Shown here piece after piece: positions 25,660 through 33,734 of a stretch of DNA of 64,000 nt. Both the position numbers and the translations under genes were made by a program. Under the pieces are notes generated by a model that worked only from the letters and a program-made list of their open reading frames with translations, did no database searches and was not told where the DNA came from. Position 1 is the stretch's first letter, and each line of letters opens with the position of its first letter. The stretch is taken from contig JAXFOG010000031.1 in NCBI GenBank assembly GCA_034180455.1, forward strand, positions 13,537 to 77,536, given 5' to 3'. Origin of the DNA: JAAZPT01 sp034180455 (GTDB taxonomy: Bacteria > Bacillota > Clostridia > Christensenellales > Aristaeellaceae).

Positions 25660-26256
25660 TTATTTCTCATTCTCTCTCAATTTACCAAGAGAGCCACCTG
25701 GATGACGAAGTACGTATTGCTCGGGGGTAAGCTGCTTTTGTGCCTGAAGCACTACAGACAGAGCCTGAAGCACAAGGATTTCAGCCATAATAGAGGTGCG
25801 TGGAGCTCTGTTTAAAGGGCCACCTTCGTTTTTAACGCCTGCAAAAAGGCTTACATCGCCAAATTTTGCGAGCCAGCTCTCTGGATTGCCTGTAACGGAG
25901 ATTATCTTGCATCCATTGTTGCGAATAGCCATTGCAGTTGCCTTTAGCTCTGCAGTCTCTCCACTATTGGATATACATATTACCACATCACCAGCCAAAA
26001 GCTGACCACATGATCCATGCACAGCTTCTGTGCCATGTAGGAAGTAAGTGGGAGTGCCTGTGGAGGAAATGAGAGAAGCTACGTATTCAGCAACATGGGA
26101 GGGCTTACCAATGCCTGTTATGTGAATTCTGTTGCCATTTGATTCGGCATTAGTTATGAGGTCTGCTGCCTGCTGTATCTTTTCTGAATCTATATAGTTA
26201 AGTACATTTTCTAATTCAACTCGTGATGTTTCAATAAATTTATCTAAATCTTTCAT
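25660..26256 (-). CDS. SIS-domain sugar-phosphate isomerase-like protein
   Basis: 198 residues, essentially one SIS domain. Motifs are HITGIGKPSHVAEYVASLISSTGTP (about 49-73 in all), HGTEAVHGSCGQLLAGDVVICISNSGET (77-104) and a C-terminal HPGGSLGKL. The last two are typical of the SIS part of arabinose-5-phosphate isomerases (KdsD/GutQ/KpsF), here without the CBS domains. 6-phospho-3-hexuloisomerase is the other size-matched relative. It is co-transcribed 9 bases after a PfkB kinase, so it probably isomerises the kinase product or a related sugar phosphate. Confidence 0.8.
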   Translation of the reverse strand: MKDLDKFIETSRVELENVLNYIDSEKIQQAADLITNAESNGNRIHITGIGKPSHVAEYVASLISSTGTPTYFLHGTEAVHGSCGQLLAGDVVICISNSGETAELKATAMAIRNNGCKIISVTGNPESWLAKFGDVSLFAGVKNEGGPLNRAPRTSIMAEILVLQALSVVLQAQKQLTPEQYVLRHPGGSLGKLRENEK

Positions 26257-26265
26257 GGCCGTCTC

Positions 26266-27237
26266 CTATTTTAGCGATAAGTATTTTTCAATATTATTTG
26301 CATTTCCACTTTTCATCTTATCCAACACCATATTGATGTCGGGTAAACTCGGCTGAGCACCCATCCTTGATACTGTGATAGATGCAGTATAGTTTGCAAA
26401 TAAAAGTGATTCTTTAGGACTTAGACCAGAGCATATAGCTGTGCAGAAAGCACCTATAAAGCTATCGCCTGCAGCTGTTGGATCAAGAACATTATCGCAT
26501 TTTATGCTGTGGCTCATAACTATTTCAGCGCCATCGCTAAATATTGCGCCATGCTCGCCAAGAGTTATTATAACATTCTTGACACCCATGTCATGAAGCT
26601 TTTGTACTGCTTTGCGACGGCTTTCTTCATCATTTACTGGGAATCCGACTATATCTTCTGCCTCAAACTCGTTGGGTGAAATGTAGCTTAAATGCGAAAG
26701 CAGAGATTTGCTTAAAGGAGCAGAAGGAGCAGGATTTAACATTACTGGCACGCCCTTATTGTAGGCATATTCAGCTACAAGTTCGTTTATTTGCATAGGT
26801 ATTTCAAGCTGAAGCACTACTAAATCATAGTTTGCAATTTCTTCTTTAAGAAATTCAACTTCATCGGGGCGAATAGTCATATTTGCGCCAGAAATTACTA
26901 CTATTCTATTCTGTGTTCCATTTTCGTTTTTCTGTATTTGTATATGGCCTACTGCTGAGCTTGCTTCTGAAGTTTTAAGCATCATGTGAGTATCGACTCC
27001 AGCGTTTTTAAGCGATTGTATCATTTCTTCGCCAAATGCGTCATAGCCTACTTTGCCAAAAAAACTTACGTCAGCACCAAGCTTTGCCATTTGATAGGCT
27101 TGATTGGCACCCTTACCTCCTGGAGCTGTGGAAAAACTATCTCCAAGTATGGTCTCGCCAGCCTTCACAAAGCGCTTTGATGTGGCGATAAGATCCATTA
27201 CCAAGCTACCTACTACCAAAATCTTTGGCTTCTTCAC
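26266..27237 (-). CDS. PfkB-family sugar kinase (ribokinase-like)
   Basis: 323 residues from GTG 27237 (GGAGG upstream). The N-terminal glycine-rich motif APGGKGANQAY (38-48) and the C-terminal catalytic block are present, but the anion hole reads DPTAAGDSF (252-260) instead of the canonical DTTGAGD. The catalytic aspartate D258 is retained. It is separated from the upstream permease gene by a terminator, so this kinase and the SIS gene may be expressed partly on their own. The substrate may be ribose or another aldose or ketose. The second kinase at 31391 is the more canonical one. Confidence 0.85.
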   Translation of the reverse strand: MKKPKILVVGSLVMDLIATSKRFVKAGETILGDSFSTAPGGKGANQAYQMAKLGADVSFFGKVGYDAFGEEMIQSLKNAGVDTHMMLKTSEASSAVGHIQIQKNENGTQNRIVVISGANMTIRPDEVEFLKEEIANYDLVVLQLEIPMQINELVAEYAYNKGVPVMLNPAPSAPLSKSLLSHLSYISPNEFEAEDIVGFPVNDEESRRKAVQKLHDMGVKNVIITLGEHGAIFSDGAEIVMSHSIKCDNVLDPTAAGDSFIGAFCTAICSGLSPKESLLFANYTASITVSRMGAQPSLPDINMVLDKMKSGNANNIEKYLSLK

Positions 27238-27315
27238 AATATTATCCTCCGAATATATAATTTGTTTATTGTAATTATACTATTTTTTGATAAATTTATA
27301 AAGCTTATACATAAA

Positions 27316-27340
27316 CAAAAAGCCCTCCCAAAAGGGAGGG
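27316..27340 (-). terminator. Terminator after the Rbs-type permease gene
   Basis: Minus-strand stem CCCTCCC / GGGAGGG with a 4-base loop (27323-27340) followed by CTTTTTG. It splits the operon into an importer part and a downstream kinase-SIS part. Confidence 0.85.
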
Positions 27341-27359
27341 AAAATATGGAGAAGAAATT

Positions 27360-28328
27360 CTATGCTTTTTTTCTGGTTTTTATCATATCCATGGTAACGG
27401 CGAATATTATTAGTACGCCACTAGTTATTTCTAGTACATGGGTATTTAGACCGAATTGTACGCCAGCATTGTTTATAAGGGTCATGAGCAATGTGCCAAG
27501 TATTGTGCCACTTACTGCACCACGACCACCTGCAAGAGATGCGCCACCTATAACGGCAGATGCTATGGCGTTCATGTCGTAACCCTCGCCACCAGTAGGC
27601 AATGCGCTTTGTACACGAGCTGCAAGCATTATTCCAGCTATGGCATATAGTAGACCTGCAAGCGCATATACTACGTAGGTCATTTGTCTAACCTTTATAC
27701 CACTAAGTCTTGCAACTTCAAGATTGCTGCCCATTATATACAAGTTTCTGCCAAATACTGTGTAACGCAGCACCAATATTACTACTATAGCTATTACTAT
27801 CCAGAATAGAGCAAGGTGTGGAATAATATCGAATAGGCTATTATCACCTATATTTAGTATCCTCTCATCAAGTCCACTTACTGTAAGGGCGTTGCTTATT
27901 ATTTTAACTACGCCTCTAATTATTGTGCTTGTGCCAAGTGTGGCTATCATAGGGGGTACTTTGAAGTTGAATATAATAAATCCATTAAGGAAGCCAGCTG
28001 CTACGCTTACAACTATTGCTATAATCAATGTGGAGTAAAAGCTCATATTGGTATCTCTTTGTAGCAGAGCCAGCACCATGCAGCTTAGACCCGTAATTGC
28101 GCCACCACTAATATCTATGCCACCTGTAATTATAATAAGGGTTTGTGCAATGGCAAGCACACCTATTATAGAACCTTGTTTAAGTAGGTTGGTAAGGTTG
28201 TATGGGGTAAAGAAGTTTTTGGTAAATACGCTGGTGATTACAAAGAGCAGAATGATTATCACGCTAAGCGTGAACTCCGTCTTTTTAATAAGATTGCTAA
28301 ATTTTCCTGATTTTACTGTGTTTTGCAT
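27360..28328 (-). CDS. RbsC-type ABC sugar permease
   Basis: 322 residues from ATG 28328; the GGAGGAA at 28331-28337 decides this start over an upstream ATG at 28364. BPD_transp_2 family, with IIITGGIDISGGAITGLSCMV in the second to third transmembrane region and ASAVIGGASLAGGRG near the C-terminal side. It pairs with itself to form the channel in RbsABC-type importers. It lies 10 bases after the ATPase gene. Confidence 0.9.
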   Translation of the reverse strand: MQNTVKSGKFSNLIKKTEFTLSVIIILLFVITSVFTKNFFTPYNLTNLLKQGSIIGVLAIAQTLIIITGGIDISGGAITGLSCMVLALLQRDTNMSFYSTLIIAIVVSVAAGFLNGFIIFNFKVPPMIATLGTSTIIRGVVKIISNALTVSGLDERILNIGDNSLFDIIPHLALFWIVIAIVVILVLRYTVFGRNLYIMGSNLEVARLSGIKVRQMTYVVYALAGLLYAIAGIMLAARVQSALPTGGEGYDMNAIASAVIGGASLAGGRGAVSGTILGTLLMTLINNAGVQFGLNTHVLEITSGVLIIFAVTMDMIKTRKKA

Positions 28329-28338
28329 AGTTCCTCCG

Positions 28339-29841
28339 TTACAAAGACGCCTTTCTAAGCACATCTTCTTCTTTAAGTGTTTTAAGCTCTTCGTGGTTAA
28401 ATTCGGCTGTAATTTCGCCCTTTGACATAACTATAAGCCTATCAGACAAGCCCATTACCTCTGGCAGGTATGAAGAAATAAGTATTATTGCCTTGCCCTG
28501 CTTTGTAAGCTCTTCCATAATCTTGTATATTTCATGCTTGGAACCAACATCTATACCTACTGTGGGCTCATCAAATATCAATATGTCGGGATTGGTACAC
28601 AGCAGTTTTGCAATTACAACTTTTTGTTGGTTGCCACCAGATAGATTTGCCACTGTTTGCATAATGCTTGGTGTTTTAACATTTACAAGCTTGCTGAACT
28701 TTTCGGCTCTATCAGTCTCTTTCTTTAGGCTTAATGTGCCATGCTTGCTTATTGCTTTATAAGAGCTCATATTGATATTGGTTTTTATATTTAGGCTTAG
28801 CGCAAGTCCATCTGCACGTCTATCTTCTGTAAGGAAGCATATACCATTCGTCATGGCATCGCCTGGATGATTGATCTGCACTTCTTTGCCTTTGATATAT
28901 GTTTTGCCACTAAGCTTTTTTTCAGCGCCGAATAATGCCTTCATAAGCTCGCTGCGCCCTGCACCAACAAGCCCTACAAAACCCAGTATCTCGCCTGAAT
29001 TTACATTGAAACTGATGTTTTTGAAATGCTTATGATCGCTGAAGTTCTCTACTCTAAGTAGCTCTGTTTCACTAGGAAATCTCTCTATATTGTATATATT
29101 TGTAAGTTGTCTACCCACCATCATGGAAATAAGCATATCCTTGTTTACTTCCTCTATGGGCTTGGTATCAACATATTTTCCATCTTTTAGTATTGTTACG
29201 CTATCGCATATCTCCATTATTTCTTCGAGTCTGTGAGAAATATATATTATGCTTACGCCCTTTTCTTTTAGCTCCTTTATGAAGTTAAAAAGTATTTCAA
29301 CCTTCTCATTTTCCAAAAGAGCAGTGGGTTCGTCAAAAATTACTATTCTTATATCGTCATTTACAGCTATCTTGCTTATAGTTACCATGGCCTGCATGGC
29401 TATTGGTAGATCTTTTATTTTTTCTTTGGTATCAACGTTCATGTTGAATTTATCAATTATCTTTTGGCTGAAGCTGCTCATTTTTTTCCAATCAACTGCG
29501 CCTAGTTTATTGGTGGGCTGCCTACCTAGAAAATAGTTTTCTGCAATGCTGAGCTCGGGGGCGATATTTACATTTTGATAGTTTGCAAACACGCCATGGC
29601 TCTGGCTATCAAGAGCATCTTTATTTTCGATCCACTCATTATTATAGTGCATTAATATTCGACCGCTGTCTGCATGCTCAACGCCCATTATGCACTTTAT
29701 TAGAGTGCTCTTGCCAGCGCCGTTTTCTCCTACAAGCGCCCTAACTTCGCCTTTTTTGATATCAAAGCTCACATCATTTAGAGCAGTAACTCCAGGATAT
29801 GTCTTTGTAATATTCTCAATTTTTAAAATGGTATCGTTCAC
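28339..29841 (-). CDS. RbsA-type ABC sugar transporter ATPase (two nucleotide-binding domains)
   Basis: 500 residues from GTG 29841, chosen because AGGGGG lies 5 bases upstream. The longer frame would start at an ATG (29868) buried in the preceding hairpin. Domain 1 has Walker A GENGAGKST and Walker B VIFDEPTALL. Domain 2 has the degenerate GLVGAGRSE, signature LSGGNQQKV and Walker B LIFDEPTVG. It energises the RbsC-type permease. The system also resembles carbohydrate importers for other pentoses and deoxyhexoses. Confidence 0.9.
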   Translation of the reverse strand: MNDTILKIENITKTYPGVTALNDVSFDIKKGEVRALVGENGAGKSTLIKCIMGVEHADSGRILMHYNNEWIENKDALDSQSHGVFANYQNVNIAPELSIAENYFLGRQPTNKLGAVDWKKMSSFSQKIIDKFNMNVDTKEKIKDLPIAMQAMVTISKIAVNDDIRIVIFDEPTALLENEKVEILFNFIKELKEKGVSIIYISHRLEEIMEICDSVTILKDGKYVDTKPIEEVNKDMLISMMVGRQLTNIYNIERFPSETELLRVENFSDHKHFKNISFNVNSGEILGFVGLVGAGRSELMKALFGAEKKLSGKTYIKGKEVQINHPGDAMTNGICFLTEDRRADGLALSLNIKTNINMSSYKAISKHGTLSLKKETDRAEKFSKLVNVKTPSIMQTVANLSGGNQQKVVIAKLLCTNPDILIFDEPTVGIDVGSKHEIYKIMEELTKQGKAIILISSYLPEVMGLSDRLIVMSKGEITAEFNHEELKTLKEEDVLRKASL

Positions 29842-29860
29842 GCTAACCCCCTTGGGAGAA

Positions 29861-29881
29861 AGGGGCATGTAACATGCCCCT
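29861..29881 (-). terminator. Intra-operon hairpin between binding-protein and ATPase genes
   Basis: Nine-base perfect stem AGGGGCATG / CATGCCCCT with loop TTA, 8 bases after the binding-protein stop. It is followed by TTTCT on the minus strand, so it is only a partial terminator. It probably raises the ratio of binding protein to membrane components. Confidence 0.7.
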
Positions 29882-29889
29882 GATTTTTT

Positions 29890-30930
29890 TTATTTCTTAA
29901 GTCTGGTAGGATCAAGTAGATCTTGCATCTCGTCAGTGTTCATATTGTCGGGAGTAATGATTACAGGTGGGCAATTAACTTGCTTTACTTCTTCTGGGTT
30001 TTTGCCAAGAATAAGTGTAAGTATTGCATTTTCCATACCCTTGTAGCCCTGTGCGTATGCATCTTGTACTATAATAGCATCTAGATTGCCTTCTTGTAGA
30101 GCCTGTATCTCTGTATCGTCAGAGTCTACTGCTACGGAAACTATCTTGCTACCAAGGCCTGCGCCTTTTACTGCCAATGCAACGCCATCGCCTGTGATGT
30201 TGTTGCCAGAGTACATACCTACTAATTCATCTCCGTATGTAGAAATGATGTTTTCAGCATTTGCTTGGGACTTTTCTACAACGTTTCCATTGTAATATGT
30301 ATCGGTCTGCTTTAGGCCAGGTGCTTTCTCTGTAAGGTAAGCTCTGAATGAATCAACTCTGTGATTTAAAGCTTCGTTTACAACGTTGGTATTGATGCCT
30401 ACAACACCCTTGTCAAGAGCTAGGCCCTTCTTTTCCATTGCTGCGATAAATGCTTGACCAGCTAACTCGCCGATTGTGTCATTTGAACAGAAATAGAATT
30501 GATTGTAGTTTTCTTGATGAGCGCCGTCATCGCCTACGCCTAGTCCACAGTTTACGAAGTTTAGAACTATTCCATTCTTTGTAGCTTCCTTTGCCTTTGG
30601 AACTGTAGCATCTATAGCTAATGTAGCTGTGATGATTGCATCAGGCTGCTTTGCTATGGCTTGCTCAAAAGCTGTAACATAATCCTCTGTCTGAGCTTCT
30701 TCAGCAGGACCTACTGTTGAAAGATTGATCTTTACATTGTATTTTTCTTGTGCGTCTTTAAGTGCGTTCTCTATACCTATACCAATATAGGTCCAGAACT
30801 GAGATGCTGTTGATGGGGTAAGATAGATGATGTCATATTCTTTGCCCTGACCATCTATACCCTCAGCAAAACTGATGCAAAAGCTGCATACTAGAGCTAA
30901 TGCTAGTAAAATGGATAATAATTTCTTCAT
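29890..30930 (-). CDS. RbsB-type periplasmic-binding-protein-like sugar receptor
   Basis: 346 residues, Peripla_BP_4 family. The signal peptide (MKKLLSILLALALVCSFCISFAEG) ends at an SFA/E signal peptidase I site; the two cysteines within it do not fit a lipobox. Family blocks include DIIYLTPSTASQFW, AIAKQPDAIITATLAIDATVPK and SVAVDSDDTEIQALQEGNLDAIIVQD. The strong AAAAGGAG site and the following hairpin fit high expression. The ligand is unknown; the neighbouring FucU-type mutarotase and PfkB kinases suggest a pentose or 6-deoxyhexose. Confidence 0.9.
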   Translation of the reverse strand: MKKLLSILLALALVCSFCISFAEGIDGQGKEYDIIYLTPSTASQFWTYIGIGIENALKDAQEKYNVKINLSTVGPAEEAQTEDYVTAFEQAIAKQPDAIITATLAIDATVPKAKEATKNGIVLNFVNCGLGVGDDGAHQENYNQFYFCSNDTIGELAGQAFIAAMEKKGLALDKGVVGINTNVVNEALNHRVDSFRAYLTEKAPGLKQTDTYYNGNVVEKSQANAENIISTYGDELVGMYSGNNITGDGVALAVKGAGLGSKIVSVAVDSDDTEIQALQEGNLDAIIVQDAYAQGYKGMENAILTLILGKNPEEVKQVNCPPVIITPDNMNTDEMQDLLDPTRLKK

Positions 30931-30933
30931 ACT

Positions 30934-31377
30934 TTATTTAACTCCTTTTTGTATAATTACGCAGCCATAAGGCTGTGTTTCACTGGTGCATACAGTGCAG
31001 AAAGCTCTGCCTGCCATATCATAGAACTTACTACGTTCTATGGTACCTACGGTGCTTACATCATAGCCATTGGAAACTACTGCAACTTTTACATCGTCCC
31101 ATACTTGATTCTTTTCCATCTTTACACCTGAATCTGCATCTGGAATCATGTATAGCACAGAATGCTCTGCATACTCACTATCCAAAGGGAAAAGCTTTAG
31201 TATAGCATCCAACATTTGTGGCACCGTTGTACCCTTTGCTTGCACGCTTACTGCATGTGGACTCTTGCTGTATGGGGGATAGTAGTGGTCTGCTAGTACC
31301 AATATATCTCCATGGCCCATATCTGCAAGCGCTTTCAAAAGTTCGGATCCGATTATCTCTGGAATACCTCTTAACAT
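30934..31377 (-). CDS. fucU: RbsD/FucU-family sugar mutarotase, FucU-like
   Basis: 147 residues. It converts sugar anomers after import so that the next enzyme can use them. The N-terminus MLRGIPEIIGSELLKALADMGHGD closely follows the L-fucose mutarotase FucU (SPELLKVLAEMGHGDEI) rather than RbsD (GHTDTLVVCDAGLP). The C-terminal PYGCVIIQKGVK also matches FucU (KYGNILLKKGV). It lies 13 bases after a PfkB kinase gene and 3 bases before the binding-protein gene. The FucU match raises the possibility that the operon substrate is not simply ribose. Confidence 0.88.
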   Translation of the reverse strand: MLRGIPEIIGSELLKALADMGHGDILVLADHYYPPYSKSPHAVSVQAKGTTVPQMLDAILKLFPLDSEYAEHSVLYMIPDADSGVKMEKNQVWDDVKVAVVSNGYDVSTVGTIERSKFYDMAGRAFCTVCTSETQPYGCVIIQKGVK

Positions 31378-31390
31378 TATTTACTCCTTT

Positions 31391-32308
31391 CTAATTGTTT
31401 TTTATAAACTCATCTATTTCCTCTCTAGTAGGCATAGATGGGGTTGTACCAAGTTTTTGAACAGATAGAGCACCTACTACATTACCAAATTTAACAGCTT
31501 CCAAAAGGCTCTTGCCCTCTGCCAATGCTGCTAACATTCCGCCATTAAAGGCGTCGCCTGCTCCAGTGGTATCTATTGCTTTTACATGATAGGCTGGCAC
31601 TATTTCCTCAATGCCGTCAGCACTGATAAATACTCCATGCTTACCAAGCGTAATAAGTACATTCTTTACACCTTTTTGTTTAAAGTAGTTTGCAGCTTCT
31701 TTGGCAGATTCAAGGCTGTCTACCTTTATGCCACTAAGCTCCTCTGCCTCATGCTCGTTGGGAGTGATAAGCCATAGCTTGCTCAAGAATTCATCACTCA
31801 TTGGAGCATAAGGCGCTGTGTTTACAATAACCTTGCAGCCTAAGCTGTTTGCAAGATTTACAGCATATTCATTGGCATCCTGATTTACTTCAAGTTGCAG
31901 AAGAATATAGTCTGCTTCACTGAATAATGGCTTTAGATTGTCTATTTCTGAAGTCTTTATCTCAGCACAAGCACCAGGCACTATCAAGATTTTGTTCTCG
32001 CTGGTATTTTCATCTACCATTATAAGAGCTATGCCTGTGGCAGTATTTTCGCTGAAAAGGATCCCGTCTTTAGGCATGTTTAGTTCATCCATAATATCTA
32101 GGCATACATTTGACATACTGTCTTTACCTAGCTTTGTAATCATCTTTACATCGGCTCCAGCTTTGTGTGCTGCAACGCATTGATTAAAGCCTTTTCCACC
32201 AGCTCCTTGCTTGAAAAAGCTGCCTTTTACAGTCTCGCCATTTTGTGGCAATCTATATGCCCTTGCCATAAGGTCTACTACAAAACTTCCAAATACAAGT
32301 ACTTTCAT
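31391..32308 (-). CDS. Ribokinase-like PfkB sugar kinase
   Basis: 305 residues from ATG 32308; the GGAGAAA site at about 32315-32320 and the one-base overlap with the LacI stop (TAATG) decide this start over an ATG 48 bases upstream. The glycine-rich motif GAGGKGFNQ (about 35-43) and a canonical DTTGAGDAFNGG with catalytic D252 are present. PELEH-like EADYILLQLEVN and LITPNEHEAEEL are standard ribokinase blocks. It would phosphorylate the imported sugar at the 5- or equivalent hydroxyl. Confidence 0.9.
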   Translation of the reverse strand: MKVLVFGSFVVDLMARAYRLPQNGETVKGSFFKQGAGGKGFNQCVAAHKAGADVKMITKLGKDSMSNVCLDIMDELNMPKDGILFSENTATGIALIMVDENTSENKILIVPGACAEIKTSEIDNLKPLFSEADYILLQLEVNQDANEYAVNLANSLGCKVIVNTAPYAPMSDEFLSKLWLITPNEHEAEELSGIKVDSLESAKEAANYFKQKGVKNVLITLGKHGVFISADGIEEIVPAYHVKAIDTTGAGDAFNGGMLAALAEGKSLLEAVKFGNVVGALSVQKLGTTPSMPTREEIDEFIKNN

Positions 32309-33336
32309 TATTTTTCTCCTATAAGCATTTTTTCGCTTCCGCGTTTTATTATCCAAGACTTGACCAATATGCGCTTAATAATATCGTCTTCGCTTTCTTT
32401 ATCAAAGCTATTATTAAGCAATTCCATTGCCTGATAACCCATGTTGTATATTGGCCTATCTACAACGGTTATGTTTATGTTTAGCAAATTCAAATAATCT
32501 ATATCATCAAAACCAATCAAAGCTATATCTCTACCTATTTTAAGATGCTTATCATTAATGTATTGCAATAAACCAAGAGTGCTAAGGTTGTTACTGGTGA
32601 ATATCGCCTTTGGAGGATCGGGCATCTCAAGAAGCTTTTTTGCAGCATCATAGCTTTTATCTAGCTTGAAATCACCCGATACTATGTAATCATCTTTTAT
32701 GGGTATCCCAGCATCTTTAAGCGCTCTCTTATAGCCCTTTAGTCTGTTGGAGCCAGGCTTTGATGTGGTGGGGCCAGATATAATTCCTATATTTTTAAAA
32801 CCCTCATCAATAAGCAAGGAAACAGCATCATAAGACCCTTGTTCGTCTTCAGAAAACACGCCATTGAAGTGATAGTTGTTTATATCTCTATCTATTAGCA
32901 CTACTGGAATACCCTTGCTCTCAAAAGTCCGTAGATAGCTTGCAGTATTTTTATCTTCATTTGATACTGGAATAATTAGAAGACCCTTTAGCATATCATA
33001 AGAAAGCGATTTCAAAATACTGTGCTCTCTTTCTATGTTTTCATCGCTACCAAACATGAATACATTATATCCATAAAAGGCTGCTCTATCGCTTATACCA
33101 TGCAGTATCTTGGAGAAGAATGGGTTGTCTATGTCGGGAACTATGAAACCTATGTTCATAGATGAGCCTTTGCTAAGATTTCTGGCTGTGGTGGATGGCA
33201 CATAGCCATATTTTTCTATTATTTCTAGAACTTTCTGGGCAGTTTTAGGCTTTACTATGGACGAGTTATTTATAACTCTAGACACTGTAGCAGCCGAAAC
33301 GCCAGCTTTTTCTGCTATATCATAAATGTTTATAAT
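32308..33336 (-). CDS. LacI-family repressor with an apparent non-AUG start
   Basis: 342 residues if started at ATT 33336 (341 from ATA 33333). The helix-turn-helix IYDIAEKAGVSAATVSRVINN is complete only if reading begins upstream of the first GTG (33285). In frame, a TAG lies at 33351-33349, and between it and the domain there is no ATG, GTG or TTG, only ATT and ATA. AGAGG sits 6 bases before the ATT and 9 before the ATA. The ligand-binding domain is typical (GFIVPDIDNPFFSKI; ALIGFDDIDYLNLLNI). It is the first gene of the operon and probably autoregulates through the operator at 33352-33365. A sequencing error or a mutated start codon is the alternative. Confidence 0.85.
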   Translation of the reverse strand: MINIYDIAEKAGVSAATVSRVINNSSIVKPKTAQKVLEIIEKYGYVPSTTARNLSKGSSMNIGFIVPDIDNPFFSKILHGISDRAAFYGYNVFMFGSDENIEREHSILKSLSYDMLKGLLIIPVSNEDKNTASYLRTFESKGIPVVLIDRDINNYHFNGVFSEDEQGSYDAVSLLIDEGFKNIGIISGPTTSKPGSNRLKGYKRALKDAGIPIKDDYIVSGDFKLDKSYDAAKKLLEMPDPPKAIFTSNNLSTLGLLQYINDKHLKIGRDIALIGFDDIDYLNLLNINITVVDRPIYNMGYQAMELLNNSFDKESEDDIIKRILVKSWIIKRGSEKMLIGEK

Positions 33337-33351
33337 TTCGTACCTCTAAAA

Positions 33352-33365
33352 TGTAATCGGTTTCA
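33352..33365. promoter_or_regulatory. LacI-family operator
   Basis: TGTAATCGGTTTCA fits the family palindrome TGnAAnCGnTTnCA with its central CG. It lies between the -10 box (33374-33379) and the repressor coding region, at the predicted transcription start, the classic place for repression. Confidence 0.8.
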
Positions 33366-33373
33366 TTAAGATC

Positions 33374-33401
33374 AGTATATCACTTTTAAAAAGCTTGTCA
33401 A
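33374..33401 (-). promoter_or_regulatory. Promoter of the LacI-controlled sugar operon
   Basis: Minus-strand TTGACA (complement of 33396-33401) and TATACT (complement of 33374-33379), 16 bases apart, directly followed by the LacI operator. Confidence 0.8.
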
Positions 33402-33674
33402 TAGTTTTTTGTATAATTTTTCAAAATAAATTCCGTATATTACCAAAATCAAGCAAAATAAGCTTTCCTTGCAAAAAATATTTGTATTTATTACAAATTT
33501 GATTATAAATAAAGCACAATATTTTCAAAAATCATTATCAATTAAATAATTATAAAAAATGCACAGAGACAAAAATATGAAAAAGTCTATATGATCTTAA
33601 AAAATACCATATAGACAAAAATAATATAAAGAAAACATTAAAAATGTAATAAAATAAAAAAAATAGTGATGTTA
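33402..33674. other. Gene-free divergent region with a minus-strand terminator-like hairpin
   Basis: No coding sequence. Perfect 9-base arms GTCTATATG (33585-33593) and CATATAGAC (33608-33616) form a hairpin. On the minus strand it is followed by TTTTTCATATTTTTG, which looks like a rho-independent terminator, although no minus-strand gene ends here. It could stop an antisense transcript or be the end of a small RNA arising near 33.7 kb. Confidence 0.4.
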
Positions 33675-33701
33675 TTGACAAAGCGAGCAATTCATTATAA
33701 T
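33675..33701 (+). promoter_or_regulatory. Promoter of the AfuABC-type operon
   Basis: TTGACA (33675-33680) and TATAAT (33696-33701), both consensus, with a rather short spacer of 15 bases. The binding-protein ATG follows 33 bases later, after a strong AGGAGG site. Confidence 0.65.
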
Positions 33702-33734
33702 ATTATACACAAAGAAAAATAGTAGGAGGCAAAC

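Noticed and set aside
29842..29868. ATG 29868 as the start of the RbsA-type ATPase
   Set aside because: That ATG lies within the hairpin after the binding-protein gene and has no ribosome site; GTG 29841 has AGGGGG at good spacing.
33283..33285. GTG as the start of the LacI gene
   Set aside because: It would remove the first half of the helix-turn-helix. The upstream in-frame sequence encodes a textbook LacI N-terminus, so a non-AUG start upstream fits better.
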